From positions 1 through 64,000 of IMG/VR virus record IMGVR_UViG_3300042934_000565: 64,000 nucleotides of DNA; one strand, 5' to 3'. A program made the translations under genes and the position numbers. Of the stretch, positions 47,166-55,889 are shown piece after piece (position 1 is the stretch's first letter; every line of letters starts with the position of its first letter). The stretch is from a virus. The notes beneath the pieces are model-generated. The model had not been told where the DNA came from. It made no database searches and worked only from the letters and a program-made list of their open reading frames with translations.

Positions 47166-47831
47166 TCAGAGTGAGGGATATCGCTCTGCGTAGACCTCTT
47201 CGGGAGTCTGCGTCTTCCGTCGTCGGGAACCTCCATGAGCGCTGCCAGTGGCTTCGCCGTCGTTGGTGCCCTTACGAATGAAGTGCTGCTTTTTCGCCGC
47301 GAGTGCCTTGACTACCGTCGAAACGGTGGTGAGATCGATGTCGATGTCCGTGGGGTCTTCATCGTCCTGATCGAAAGTGATCTTGGTCCGATCCACCCCA
47401 TTCACCGCGTCTTCGACGTCGATGAACTTGGCTTCCCGGGCCGCCTCTCGGATGGCCGAGTCGATGTCCCGCTTCAGGATGCCAGCCGCAAGCTTCTCCG
47501 ACCGGGCCAGGGCAGCAGCCTCACGCTGCTTTGCTTCCTCGACCGTGTCGTTCTCTTCCTGCGATACAGCAGCCTTGACGTTCCGCTCCTTGCGGAGCTC
47601 CCGTTCGAGCTTCTTGGAGTTGCGTCGTTCAGCGTTGAGCGCCTTCTGAAGCTTCTCCAGGTCGGTCTCTTCTCCGTTGGGTTCACCGGTGCTGTCGGTC
47701 GAGTCGGTCGAACCCGCTTCGCCTTCACCTTCCGGATCTTCCTCACTCGAATCACTCGAGTCGCCGGCGGCATCAGGATCTTCGTGACCAAGGATCACCC
47801 CAGGCCAGCGACCCCAAAAGTCGTCGTCCAT
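47166..47831 (-). CDS. Scaffolding protein, 221 aa
   Basis: Acidic, Ser/Asp-rich N-terminus, long coiled-coil helix (residues 55-125, LEKLQKALNAERRNSKKLER), and a C-terminal basic patch GGSRRRKTQTPEEVYAERY that should bind the capsid. Classic scaffold layout, located after the portal gene. Confidence 0.85.
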   Translation of the reverse strand: MDDDFWGRWPGVILGHEDPDAAGDSSDSSEEDPEGEGEAGSTDSTDSTGEPNGEETDLEKLQKALNAERRNSKKLERELRKERNVKAAVSQEENDTVEEAKQREAAALARSEKLAAGILKRDIDSAIREAAREAKFIDVEDAVNGVDRTKITFDQDDEDPTDIDIDLTTVSTVVKALAAKKQHFIRKGTNDGEATGSAHGGSRRRKTQTPEEVYAERYPSL

Positions 47832-47858
47832 TGCTTTCTCCCTCTAGCGGATCACCCG

Positions 47859-49451
47859 CTATTTTTGTTCGGCCTCGGTACCGTTACTTTCGTTGGTACG
47901 AGACTTGTTGTTGCTTTGGTTTCCCTCAGCGCCCTCAGAAGAATCACTCTTCTGGGAAGTCTGTAGCTTTGCAGCTTCCATCATCGCCCGCATCTGATCC
48001 TGGAAAGCCTTCTCAGCTTCCTTGTCGATCTGGTCCTGGATGTCAGCGGGGAACTCGTACCCCAGCTTCTCCATTTCATCCCGGTAGTACTGAGCCGAAA
48101 TGATCTTGCGGTCACGCATGTTGTTGAGTTCATTCAGCGTGGCAGCCCGATCCTGGGGCAGCTTTTCGCCGATTGCTGGAACTATATCACCCTCGAGCAC
48201 TTCATCTTCGAAGACCTCATACCAAGTCTTCCAGTCGAAGAACAACTGAGTAAGCTTATCTAAGCCCGCCTGGTCGCGAGACTCAAGGCGAGCGAGGGTT
48301 GGCAGGAACTTGATGGCTAGGGCGATACCCGACTGGGCAACTGTAGCCTCAACTTCACCGAGTGCCACATCGGTCAAACCCAGTGCTCGGTTAATGGAGC
48401 CTTCCAGGTAGTTGATGTTATCGATCGCCGGAGTGATGGATCCCACACCCTCGACTCGGCGGAAATAGGCTCCGGCAGGGACTTCCATCACCTTACCGGG
48501 AGCAACCTCCCAGTCGGCTTCGGTGGTATTGCCGGCAGCGTCCTGAGTAATAGGTCGGCCACCATCGGTAGCATAAACGCCCAGGCCCTCGAGCGACAGG
48601 GCACCCGATACGTCAGTGCTGCTCTGGGAGATGACCTCAGTCAGTCGCTCCATACCGCGGAGTTCGGACGAGCCGTAGTCATCGCCGCCCCAGGCCTGAT
48701 TCTTGAACCAGTAGATGGGGAGGTGCTGAATTCGTTCATCCAGGTAACCCTTTGGCAGAATGGTCTTGACCTTTTCGGCCTGCCCAGTGTCTTCCCCAGT
48801 CAGCCAGGACGTGTCCCTAATCGCCCAGATGGCCTCTTCGCGGCTGATACGCGGGGTCGAATCTGGGTCCTTCGGGTCTTCCCGCTCAATGCGGTACGTG
48901 AGTCGGTGAAGTCGCATTCGCTGCTCAGGATCATCCTTGAGCGCGGGCAGGTATGCCATCGCAATGTGGCAGCCGATCATCTTGTCCGGAACATCTTCGT
49001 CCCAGATCGGGAAGACATCCATCGGCTGAAGAACCGTCAGCGAGATTCGGTTATCCTTGGCCTTACGAGGGTTAGCGGTGAGATGGAAGATCCAATCACC
49101 CCGCGCAACTCCAGCGATCTTCGCCTCGTTGAAGCGAGAGTAGAAGGACTCGCGCTTGAGGAAGTTCTCGAGGATCTTCTTTGTCTTATCCTCAGTGCAG
49201 GTGATCTGAAGTCCCTTGAGCAGGAAGTGGGCCGTGGTATTAACGACCTTTCGAGCACTCGGGATATAAACCGGTTCTTCGCCCTCGAGTACGCGCAGTG
49301 CAAACTGTCGCGGATCGTTCCAGTACATGTCGTCGTACTGGATATAGGCAGCGATTCGAGCTCGCTCTTCCGGGGGAATCCAGGTCATCGCCTGGTATGC
49401 AGTACCGACATACCCTTTAGTGGTAGACCACTGGCTAGGTTCTGTACTCAT
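47859..49451 (-). CDS. Portal protein, 530 aa
   Basis: Starts one reading-frame overlap (ATGA) after the large terminase. Long protein with YWNDPRQFALRVLEGEEP, LTVLQPMDVFPIWDED, LPIYWFKNQAWGGDDYGSS and the stem helix ALGLTDVALGEVEATVAQSG typical of SPP1/HK97-like portals. The C-terminal part is helical with a Gln/Lys/Ser-rich low-complexity end. It forms the dodecameric channel for packaging. Confidence 0.9.
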   Translation of the reverse strand: MSTEPSQWSTTKGYVGTAYQAMTWIPPEERARIAAYIQYDDMYWNDPRQFALRVLEGEEPVYIPSARKVVNTTAHFLLKGLQITCTEDKTKKILENFLKRESFYSRFNEAKIAGVARGDWIFHLTANPRKAKDNRISLTVLQPMDVFPIWDEDVPDKMIGCHIAMAYLPALKDDPEQRMRLHRLTYRIEREDPKDPDSTPRISREEAIWAIRDTSWLTGEDTGQAEKVKTILPKGYLDERIQHLPIYWFKNQAWGGDDYGSSELRGMERLTEVISQSSTDVSGALSLEGLGVYATDGGRPITQDAAGNTTEADWEVAPGKVMEVPAGAYFRRVEGVGSITPAIDNINYLEGSINRALGLTDVALGEVEATVAQSGIALAIKFLPTLARLESRDQAGLDKLTQLFFDWKTWYEVFEDEVLEGDIVPAIGEKLPQDRAATLNELNNMRDRKIISAQYYRDEMEKLGYEFPADIQDQIDKEAEKAFQDQMRAMMEAAKLQTSQKSDSSEGAEGNQSNNKSRTNESNGTEAEQK

Positions 49452-50857
49452 GCTGCAATCTTCCTCTTCCGAATTGAGCCCTGCCGGCTAATTCTACTAC
49501 CAATCGTGGACAGTTTTTCCATGTGGCCCTTGAAGAATCGCCCGAGTGCTTCCGGTCCATGGTTATTGTCATCCATGGGGATTTCACTAGCGTTGCGATC
49601 TTGGTTACGATTCTCGGGCCAACGGTAACCCTCTCGCATCTCCCAGATGAGACGATCACAGCTTCGATCGACCATCAGCATGGGCAGCTTGTCGGGGTCG
49701 TTATCATCCATGTAATCCGGCTTACGCTTGAGCGCAGAACGAATCAGCTGGAGTCGGGGGTTAATCTCGCCACCCGTATTTGCCCGAGTGGGTACCCCTA
49801 CGTGGCGGCGAAGAATAGCCGCATCATCAGGTGACGACGGGTCAACGTAGATGGCAAGAAGATTGCTGGCAAGGTGATGTTCCTTCATCTCCTTAGCGAT
49901 GAGCTCAGTATCAGTGAACTTCCACCGCTTCTCGCCAATGACATACACCCGGTCGGTTTGGGGATCGATCTGAATCCAGAGCCAAACCCAGTCGTTGGTG
50001 TAACCGAAGTCGACGGCAGCAAAGAGGGGCCAGTCTCGTCGGTAGCTGATGTCCTTGACATGGATGTCGTCGTCCCATTCCTTCATCACGCGACCGCGCT
50101 TGAGGACGAACTCACCACCATACTGCCGACGGAACTCATCATCCGTAAGGTCTGCAGCAGCTTCGATAATCTCCGGGTCCTGTCGACCACCGGGGAAAAC
50201 GTGAGTGTTAGTCCAGGAAGGAAGCTGCCATGACTTCCACTGGCTCATCACTGGATCCTGACCTCGAAGGTAAGCCCAGTAAAGCAGGTTATTTTCACTG
50301 ACATCCTCAGGCACCCCACTCATCATGGAGAAACCTCGTTTGTCAGACAAGGCAGGTCGCACGTACTCGGTGAAGGTTCGTTTGAGATGTCGACCGGCCT
50401 CAGCTAGTAGCACGAAGTCAAGACCCTCACCGACCAAGCTATCGGGGTGCTGAGCGGATCGGCATTCAATCTCCCAGCCCCAGTTCGTGGCGATACGCAT
50501 GTTACCGTTTTCCACGTTCTTGATGAACTTGTTCGAGAGGGTATCGATGCCGAGGGCCTTGAACGTGTTGTAGATAACGCGGAATTCCTTCTCAGCATCA
50601 CCATAGTTCGGCCCAATGATCCAGCCTCGCATCGGCTGGTTGATGTAATTCTTGACGAAGGCAGTAGCCTCAATCTCCTTACCCCCGAAGAGAGACTTAC
50701 CCCACCGTCGTCCGTTGCAAAGCACGCGGTGTCGAGTGTTGTCGTAGTGCACCAGGCTCTGACCCGGGTGTGGACGATAGCCCGTTGCCTCGAACCACTT
50801 ATCCTTACGGAACAGTCGGCCGTCGACTAATGCCGGGATACTCGGCCCTCGTGCCAT
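49448..50857 (-). CDS. terL: Terminase large subunit, 469 aa
   Basis: ATPase: VLCNGRRWGKSLFGG (Walker A variant, residues 44-58), FVLLAEAGRHLK (Walker B with Glu, near 150) and MMSGVPEDVS as the coupling motif. Nuclease: LFAAVDFGYTNDW (first Asp, near 270) and AIYVDPSSPDDA (second, near 330). RNase H-like end. AAGGAG precedes the ATG. It cuts concatemers and powers packaging. Confidence 0.92.
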   Translation of the reverse strand: MARGPSIPALVDGRLFRKDKWFEATGYRPHPGQSLVHYDNTRHRVLCNGRRWGKSLFGGKEIEATAFVKNYINQPMRGWIIGPNYGDAEKEFRVIYNTFKALGIDTLSNKFIKNVENGNMRIATNWGWEIECRSAQHPDSLVGEGLDFVLLAEAGRHLKRTFTEYVRPALSDKRGFSMMSGVPEDVSENNLLYWAYLRGQDPVMSQWKSWQLPSWTNTHVFPGGRQDPEIIEAAADLTDDEFRRQYGGEFVLKRGRVMKEWDDDIHVKDISYRRDWPLFAAVDFGYTNDWVWLWIQIDPQTDRVYVIGEKRWKFTDTELIAKEMKEHHLASNLLAIYVDPSSPDDAAILRRHVGVPTRANTGGEINPRLQLIRSALKRKPDYMDDNDPDKLPMLMVDRSCDRLIWEMREGYRWPENRNQDRNASEIPMDDNNHGPEALGRFFKGHMEKLSTIGSRISRQGSIRKRKIAA

Positions 50858-50933
50858 TTGCCGACTCCTTATGATTTATCGTGCGCGTCGATTGAGGCGA
50901 ATGTCGCGTTCTCTGCGTCTTCTCAGAGATATG

Positions 50934-51212
50934 CTATCGACGCGACTCGCGATATCGCAACCGCTCGATTCTCGCCAATTCCTGCTCGCGACGAACTCGC
51001 GCCGGATCTGGCTTAGGCACCTCGTCCGGATCGAAGTACTGGTTCCCATACCAGACTCCCGGATCGAGCGAGGCTCGGCTATCCTCTTCTTGTCCTGTCA
51101 GATAGCCGAGCCGAAGCTTGTCTGCGGGGGTGAGAGCATCAGTTCCTTTCGGGAACACGGTGTTGGGCATAACGCCCCCACCCTCGTATTCTGTGCGATC
51201 CTCCACACCCAT
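50934..51212 (-). CDS. Hypothetical protein, 92 aa
   Basis: AAGGAG 5 nt before the ATG. Polar N-terminal half (GTDALTPADKLRLGYLTG) and a basic helix at the end with RRREQELARIERLRYRESRR-type composition. Lies between holin and large terminase genes. It may bind DNA or head parts. Unknown. Confidence 0.7.
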   Translation of the reverse strand: MGVEDRTEYEGGGVMPNTVFPKGTDALTPADKLRLGYLTGQEEDSRASLDPGVWYGNQYFDPDEVPKPDPARVRREQELARIERLRYRESRR

Positions 51213-51221
51213 GACAGCTCC

Positions 51222-51497
51222 TTACTTGCCCGTGATCGAAGCGGGAGCGAGGTAGGTTGCCCCACCCACCAGGCCGGTCGCAACGATGGTGGCGATGGCG
51301 ATGGTCACCCACTCCTGGCCGGTCACGACGTTGTCGGTGATGGCAACGCCGAGAGCACCGAGGAATGCGACCGCGATGGTGGCCACCGTAGCAGCCACGG
51401 CCTTCGCCGGACCGAGGTCGACCTGGTCAGATGCGGAGCTGACCGTCTCACCGGCGACGAGCGAAACCTTCTCGCCGTTCACATCGTAATTCGTCAT
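51222..51497 (-). CDS. Holin, 91 aa
   Basis: Two membrane segments (residues about 32-55 and 65-88) joined by the short loop TDNVVTGQEW, an N-terminal soluble part with acidic residues, and a short Lys end. Size and position next to endolysin fit a class II holin. Function inferred. Confidence 0.8.
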   Translation of the reverse strand: MTNYDVNGEKVSLVAGETVSSASDQVDLGPAKAVAATVATIAVAFLGALGVAITDNVVTGQEWVTIAIATIVATGLVGGATYLAPASITGK

Positions 51498-51506
51498 CTC
51501 TGTTCC

Positions 51507-52235
51507 TTACTGGTTGGGCCGGCAGATGTAGGCCGGCTGCGGGTCCCCATTGGGGTCTTCGGGATTCTCCGTGTATTCAACATATACGAGGGCCAGGGTA
51601 GAGCCTTCGGGGCAGGTAGGCCCTGCCGGACCAGTGGCACCGGGTTCGCCCTGAGCACCAGCCGGTCCAGGTTCACCCTGAGGGCCAGCGGGACCAGCAG
51701 CGCCAGGCTCACCGGGTACACCTTGAGGACCTTGTGGCCCCTGAGCGCCATCCACACCATCCGAGCCTGCTTCGCCAGTGACACCAGGCAATCCCTCGGG
51801 ACCCATCGGACCCATAGCCCCAGGAGGGCCCTGGAAGCCCCTCTGACCCTGAGGGCCAGCAGGACCTGTTATCTCCTCAGGATCAACCGGCCTAGGTTCG
51901 TCCGGAATTTCACCGGGGATAGCATTGATCTGGTCGTACAACTCTTGGCCCGTACGGGTCAGTTCGACGATGATCTCGTCCTGAGCCTCGTTGCGATCGA
52001 TCTGTTCCGCTAGCTCAGTATTGAGGTGGGCATTGCGTGCGGTCAGGTTTGCGATGAACCATCCCGTTACAGCAAACATGCCCAAGAGAACGATTACGGC
52101 GATGGCGTAGGGCCACAAGACCTTGGTTGTCTGAGGCGTCTCATACGTCGCGGCCACAATAGCTCCAGGCGAGGTATCGACGACGGTCAGGTGACCAGGG
52201 TCGAGCTGGTCCTCGCCGTCGTTGGCTTTGGTCAT
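51507..52235 (-). CDS. Membrane-anchored collagen-like protein, 242 aa
   Basis: The ATG at 52235 has GGGAGG 6 nt upstream and overlaps the previous stop. Residues about 40-65 are one membrane helix (LWPYAIAVIVLLGMFAVTGW), followed by a coiled coil (AHLNTELAEQIDRNEAQDE). About 27 Gly-x-y triplets (residues 120-205, rich in Pro and Gln) form a collagen-like stretch, and the last 35 residues contain a Cys pair. Type II topology would put the collagen part outside. It sits between holin and the TM-tailed protein; a lysis or surface role is possible. Confidence 0.8.
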   Translation of the reverse strand: MTKANDGEDQLDPGHLTVVDTSPGAIVAATYETPQTTKVLWPYAIAVIVLLGMFAVTGWFIANLTARNAHLNTELAEQIDRNEAQDEIIVELTRTGQELYDQINAIPGEIPDEPRPVDPEEITGPAGPQGQRGFQGPPGAMGPMGPEGLPGVTGEAGSDGVDGAQGPQGPQGVPGEPGAAGPAGPQGEPGPAGAQGEPGATGPAGPTCPEGSTLALVYVEYTENPEDPNGDPQPAYICRPNQ

Positions 52236-52594
52236 GGGGTTCCTCCCGGTAGAAAGCGCATTAGATAGTTTAGCGCTACCGTTCCGATGATTAATATCCA
52301 CTGCCAGTTGGTCGCGCTTTGAACCCTCTGCCTCGACTGGGCTTCCGCCAGTGCCTTAGCCGCGGCTGCAGTTTCGGCGGCCTGTCGAGCTGTGCTTTCC
52401 GCCTGTATGTCTAATCGGAGTTGGGCTATATCTTCAGTTTTTCGGCGTAGCTCGTCATTCACCCGAGTTCGTTCATCTCGGAAGGTATCCTTTGTCACCA
52501 GGTCCCTGAGGGTCTCGTCCATTCCCTCGAACCGACGAATCATCTCCGCCTGGAACATCTTCATCCAGAGTGGAGCATGCTCCTCATCAGCCAT
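52232..52594 (-). CDS. Coiled-coil protein with C-terminal membrane anchor, 120 aa
   Basis: N-terminal helix (PLWMKMFQAEMIRRFEGMDE), a coiled coil with Arg/Ala/Glu heptads (residues 35-90), and a C-terminal TM helix (WILIIGTVALNYLMRFL). This resembles holin-like/antiholin proteins that follow actinophage endolysins. Overlaps the collagen-like gene by 4 nt (ATGA). Confidence 0.7.
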   Translation of the reverse strand: MADEEHAPLWMKMFQAEMIRRFEGMDETLRDLVTKDTFRDERTRVNDELRRKTEDIAQLRLDIQAESTARQAAETAAAAKALAEAQSRQRVQSATNWQWILIIGTVALNYLMRFLPGGTP

Positions 52595-52617
52595 GATGAC
52601 TGTGAACCTTTCTACTG

Positions 52618-54390
52618 TTACTGGCTCAGCAGCTCGTCAATCTGATGTCCCCACTCTTCCAACTGACTCCGCGGAACTTCCACGAGAACATCGGGTTCGG
52701 GTTCAACAACCGGCGGTTCGCCAGTCGCAGGATCAAGCTTGCCGGTGTGGAACATCTCGGCGTACTGCCGGACCATGTCCACCTTGATTTCGGAGCAGGA
52801 GGTCGCATAGAACTCCTTATGGAGGCGAAGAGCCTCTGCTCGAAGCGAGGGGTTCAGGTGCTCGATGATGTACGTCAGGTAGCCGATGGTCTTGTAACCA
52901 TGGTTGCTGACCGAGGTCGTGATGAGAGGGTCGCACTCGCACTTCCAGGCGAACGGGTTTCGCTGACCCGTGGTGAGAGCGATCTTGGCGAGAGGCATGG
53001 TCTTCGTGATTCGACCTGCGGAACCCACGAAGTTTGCACCGACATCGGGGGTACGGTTCAGGTAGTCGACGTTGCCATCGTGCGATCCCCCCTGACCGGG
53101 AAGGTTCCACCAGTGGAGGTGACCCTCGATGGGGTTGTACGGAGTCTTGTAGTAGTTCTGGAGGTTGAGGTTCCACTGCGACGACGAGAGGAACTGAGCG
53201 TCGAACTTCTCTTCGTAACGGATCCACGAGGGGAAGTGCTCGAAGGTCGGTTCGATCAACTTGGGAGTGGCTGAAGCCTCATCCGCCGTTGGGGGAGTCG
53301 GATCCGGCTTGACGACGGGCGGAACGATATCGGTCCAGGCCTTGGCCCATGTCAGCGGCCCGATCTTGCCATCTGCCGATAGTCCGGTGGTAGTCTGCAG
53401 TGTCTTGGCTGCTCGACCCGTATAGGTGTCCGTCGAGTTCGACCCCTTAGGCCCGTAATAACCATCAGCCCCGTCGGGACCGAGGTCGAAGCCCTTGGCA
53501 ATCATCTGCGCCTGCCACTGCTTGAGTTCAGCGTTGAACGAGTACCAGCCGGAGATGGAGTCGTCACCGCCCTGCTCGGGACCGAAGTACTGGTGAGGCT
53601 GCAGCGGGAAGGCCGGAGTACCAGGGGCGGGCGTTGGGGTGATGAACAGCTTGGAGTCGGTGGCAGGACCGTAGATCGCATCGGGATCGAGATCGTTGGC
53701 AAGCTGGGCGATGTACGTCTTCCAAGACGTCTCGTTACCCCACTGTCCGTCGACCTTGGCGTTGATCCGCTTCTGGATCTCTTCGACGGACCGTGAGACG
53801 GAGTCGAGCTTGCGACCCGCCTTGATTTCTACTGCAACCGATGTGGTGTTCGGTCCGAAGATGCCGTCACTGGGGAGCTGAACGGAGCTCTGGAAGGAGC
53901 GTGTCGCAGCATCCGACATCGGCCCCCAGCCGTTGCCGACTCCGCCGGTGTCGTAACCGAGCGAAACCAGGAACTGCTGCTTCTCGGTATCGGACCACAT
54001 GCTCGAGCCGGTGCCGCCCCCGACCACTCGCTGCGGATCGAAGAACTGCCAGTAGCCGGCCGTGGTCGCATGACCAGCGACTTCGGAGTGAAGGTGGGGA
54101 CCGGTAACGCGTTCGCCGAGGTCGCCCGTGAAACCCAGCTGACTGGACTCGTTGACCCAGTCGCCGACGTTTGGGCAGCCATTGTGGCTGTTCATGTGGT
54201 GGTAGCCGACGAGGGCCCCTGTGTCGTACTGCACCCAAATGTAGTACCCACCGCGGGGGTTCTTGCTCTTGGTCTTGACCTGACCATGACCAGAGGCGCG
54301 GAAAATGGTACCCTTAGGTACAGGGAAGTCGACGCCAGAGTGCCCGTCATAGGTATGGGGGTTGTTGAACGGCATAGGAAGTCTTGGCAT
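52618..54390 (-). CDS. Endolysin with M23 peptidase and amidase-like domains, 590 aa
   Basis: The ATG at 54390 has AAGGAG 6 nt upstream; the ATG two codons earlier abuts it. Residues 10-110: M23/LytM peptidase with GHSGVDFPVP and GPHLHSEV zinc motifs. Residues 130-360: two or three peptidoglycan-binding units (ATRSFQSSVQLPSDGIFGP and TTGLSADGKIGPLTW). Residues about 420-560: an Amidase_2-like domain (GHLHWWNLPGQGGSH, GYKTIGYLTYIIEHL). It should cut both stem cross-bridges and the amide bond. Confidence 0.85.
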   Translation of the reverse strand: MPRLPMPFNNPHTYDGHSGVDFPVPKGTIFRASGHGQVKTKSKNPRGGYYIWVQYDTGALVGYHHMNSHNGCPNVGDWVNESSQLGFTGDLGERVTGPHLHSEVAGHATTAGYWQFFDPQRVVGGGTGSSMWSDTEKQQFLVSLGYDTGGVGNGWGPMSDAATRSFQSSVQLPSDGIFGPNTTSVAVEIKAGRKLDSVSRSVEEIQKRINAKVDGQWGNETSWKTYIAQLANDLDPDAIYGPATDSKLFITPTPAPGTPAFPLQPHQYFGPEQGGDDSISGWYSFNAELKQWQAQMIAKGFDLGPDGADGYYGPKGSNSTDTYTGRAAKTLQTTTGLSADGKIGPLTWAKAWTDIVPPVVKPDPTPPTADEASATPKLIEPTFEHFPSWIRYEEKFDAQFLSSSQWNLNLQNYYKTPYNPIEGHLHWWNLPGQGGSHDGNVDYLNRTPDVGANFVGSAGRITKTMPLAKIALTTGQRNPFAWKCECDPLITTSVSNHGYKTIGYLTYIIEHLNPSLRAEALRLHKEFYATSCSEIKVDMVRQYAEMFHTGKLDPATGEPPVVEPEPDVLVEVPRSQLEEWGHQIDELLSQ

Positions 54391-54414
54391 GACCATCTCC
54401 TTAATTCCCCACTC

Positions 54415-54443
54415 ATCCTATCACGAGTAGGGAGGAGGATCAA
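54415..54443 (-). promoter_or_regulatory. Promoter of the lysis genes
   Basis: TTGATC (54443-54438), 17 nt, TAGGAT (54420-54415), about 25 nt before the endolysin ATG. The -35 box overlaps the end of the JAMM gene. It allows separate, probably late, expression of lysis and structural genes. Confidence 0.6.
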
Positions 54444-54784
54444 TACCAGGTCGGTACTATGTCACCATCCACTAAGCTAACCACCAGATGATGCTTGAGC
54501 GGCGTTCTGTTCCTCATATCGAAGCGCGATGGCCCCACACCACCAGCAGGATGGGTGTGCCAAAGTGCCACCGACTCATCGATCCACTGTATCGGAATAT
54601 CGAGAGCCAGGATCATCTCCTTAAGCTCTTGCATATCGACTGCGAATGAATCGCGGGGCGACTCTGAAGTATTCGTCAGGGAGTAAACCAGGCCTCCTGC
54701 GATGATTCCCACCGCTTCATTAGGGGCGGCTTGCAATGCATGGAGGTGCAGAGCAGCTTTAACCGGCCCCGACAGCTCGATCAT
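54440..54784 (-). CDS. JAMM/MPN metalloprotease-like protein, 114 aa
   Basis: NEAVGIIAGG (Glu near residue 23) and LWHTHPAGGVGPSRFDM (H-x-H-x10-D) form the full JAMM zinc motif. As in lambda gpK N-terminal JAB domains, phage JAMM proteins can act in tail assembly or cleavage. Here it stands alone between putative small terminase genes and the endolysin. Overlaps the upstream gene by 4 nt. Confidence 0.8.
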   Translation of the reverse strand: MIELSGPVKAALHLHALQAAPNEAVGIIAGGLVYSLTNTSESPRDSFAVDMQELKEMILALDIPIQWIDESVALWHTHPAGGVGPSRFDMRNRTPLKHHLVVSLVDGDIVPTWY

Positions 54785-55098
54785 CCCTGGCCCGAGAAGA
54801 TGCGAATGATGTCCTTGGAGTCAAGGATCGGGCGATTCACTCCGTCGAACGAGATCGTTTTTTCGGAGAGTATTTCGACAAGTGTGGCGAAAGCTCTCGC
54901 TTCTGGAGATGGCCCGGGCTGCGGCGCACCCAGACTTGCACGCTCTCGTGGTGCTTCGCGCCGAGCTGGCGGACCTGGCTTGAGGGGGACAAGGTTGTCG
55001 CTAACGGGGTTGAAGACATGGTTCTTATCTCCATGATTCTCTCGAGTTGTTTCGCATACCAGGCACATCTCATCGGGGCTTAATGGTGCGTCGGTCAT
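54781..55098 (-). CDS. Hypothetical protein with C/H zinc motif, 105 aa
   Basis: MCLVCETTRENHGDKNHVF is a C-x2-C-x6-H-x4-H-type motif common in small actinophage proteins. A Pro/Arg-rich linker and a C-terminal helix (FATLVEILSEKTISF) follow. Overlaps both neighbours by 4 nt. Function unknown. Confidence 0.65.
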   Translation of the reverse strand: MTDAPLSPDEMCLVCETTRENHGDKNHVFNPVSDNLVPLKPGPPARREAPRERASLGAPQPGPSPEARAFATLVEILSEKTISFDGVNRPILDSKDIIRIFSGQG

Positions 55099-55889
55099 CC
55101 CGCTTCATCCCATTCTTCTTCTTCGGCGGCTGCATTAGCCAGCTCCATCGTGAGGCCGGGCAGGTGACCGACCATGTAGTTGCCAGTGGCCATCTCGGCG
55201 GGGTTCACCATGACGGAACCGAGGATCGCCTGCAGCTTAACCGAGACGTCGTTCTCGACGCGCTGGGTGGGCTTACCGACAACGTGCTCGATCAAGAACT
55301 GAGCAGCCTGAAGCTTCGTCGATGCAGCCACTAGAGGACGACCCCGGTTATCCGTAGAGTCATCATTCAGGATGGACTGAACCACCGTGATAGCATCCAC
55401 CGTAGCGACTCGCATGCCCGTCTTGACAACAGATTTGAATCGATCCATGGCCTCTTCATAAATCTCACCGGAGATATACGCAGGCTTCGGGCCTCGGAAC
55501 GATCCATCACGATTACGAGGGCGGCCTCGAGCCAGTTCCTCAGCATCCCACTCGCTCAGGGGCTTGCGGAACTTGATCTCTTTCTCGACGTCGGACAGGT
55601 TCATCTTCTTGGCGAAGGCATCCTGAGCCCGCTTCTGTCGGCGGTATATCTGCTGCTTGTTGAGGCGGTATCCCTCAGGCGACATCGGAGCGGCATCCTC
55701 ATCGCGCCACCGACCAGTGGCATGCTGCAAGTAGTCCTCAGCCGCGCTGAAGTCGACTGTTTGGATCTTCGCTGTCCTTGCCGCCAACGCTGATTCTTGT
55801 AACCTTGACAGCTCGAGCTGCAGGGCTTTCCCCGCTAGCCGTGCCCGCTTCAGTTCCTGGGGCAGTTCGCTGAACTCCTTGACCGGCAT
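55095..55889 (-). CDS. Putative terminase small subunit, 264 aa
   Basis: Helical N-terminus (residues 1-60), basic middle (YRLNKQQIYRRQKRAQ), GRPRNRDGSFRGPKP, and a C-terminal part with KLQAAQFLIEHVVGKPTQRV, a segment common in small terminase-like actinophage proteins near the packaging genes. Confidence is moderate because the large subunit is 4 kb away. The ATG at 55889 overlaps an upstream gene by about 150 nt in another frame. Confidence 0.55.
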   Translation of the reverse strand: MPVKEFSELPQELKRARLAGKALQLELSRLQESALAARTAKIQTVDFSAAEDYLQHATGRWRDEDAAPMSPEGYRLNKQQIYRRQKRAQDAFAKKMNLSDVEKEIKFRKPLSEWDAEELARGRPRNRDGSFRGPKPAYISGEIYEEAMDRFKSVVKTGMRVATVDAITVVQSILNDDSTDNRGRPLVAASTKLQAAQFLIEHVVGKPTQRVENDVSVKLQAILGSVMVNPAEMATGNYMVGHLPGLTMELANAAAEEEEWDEAG

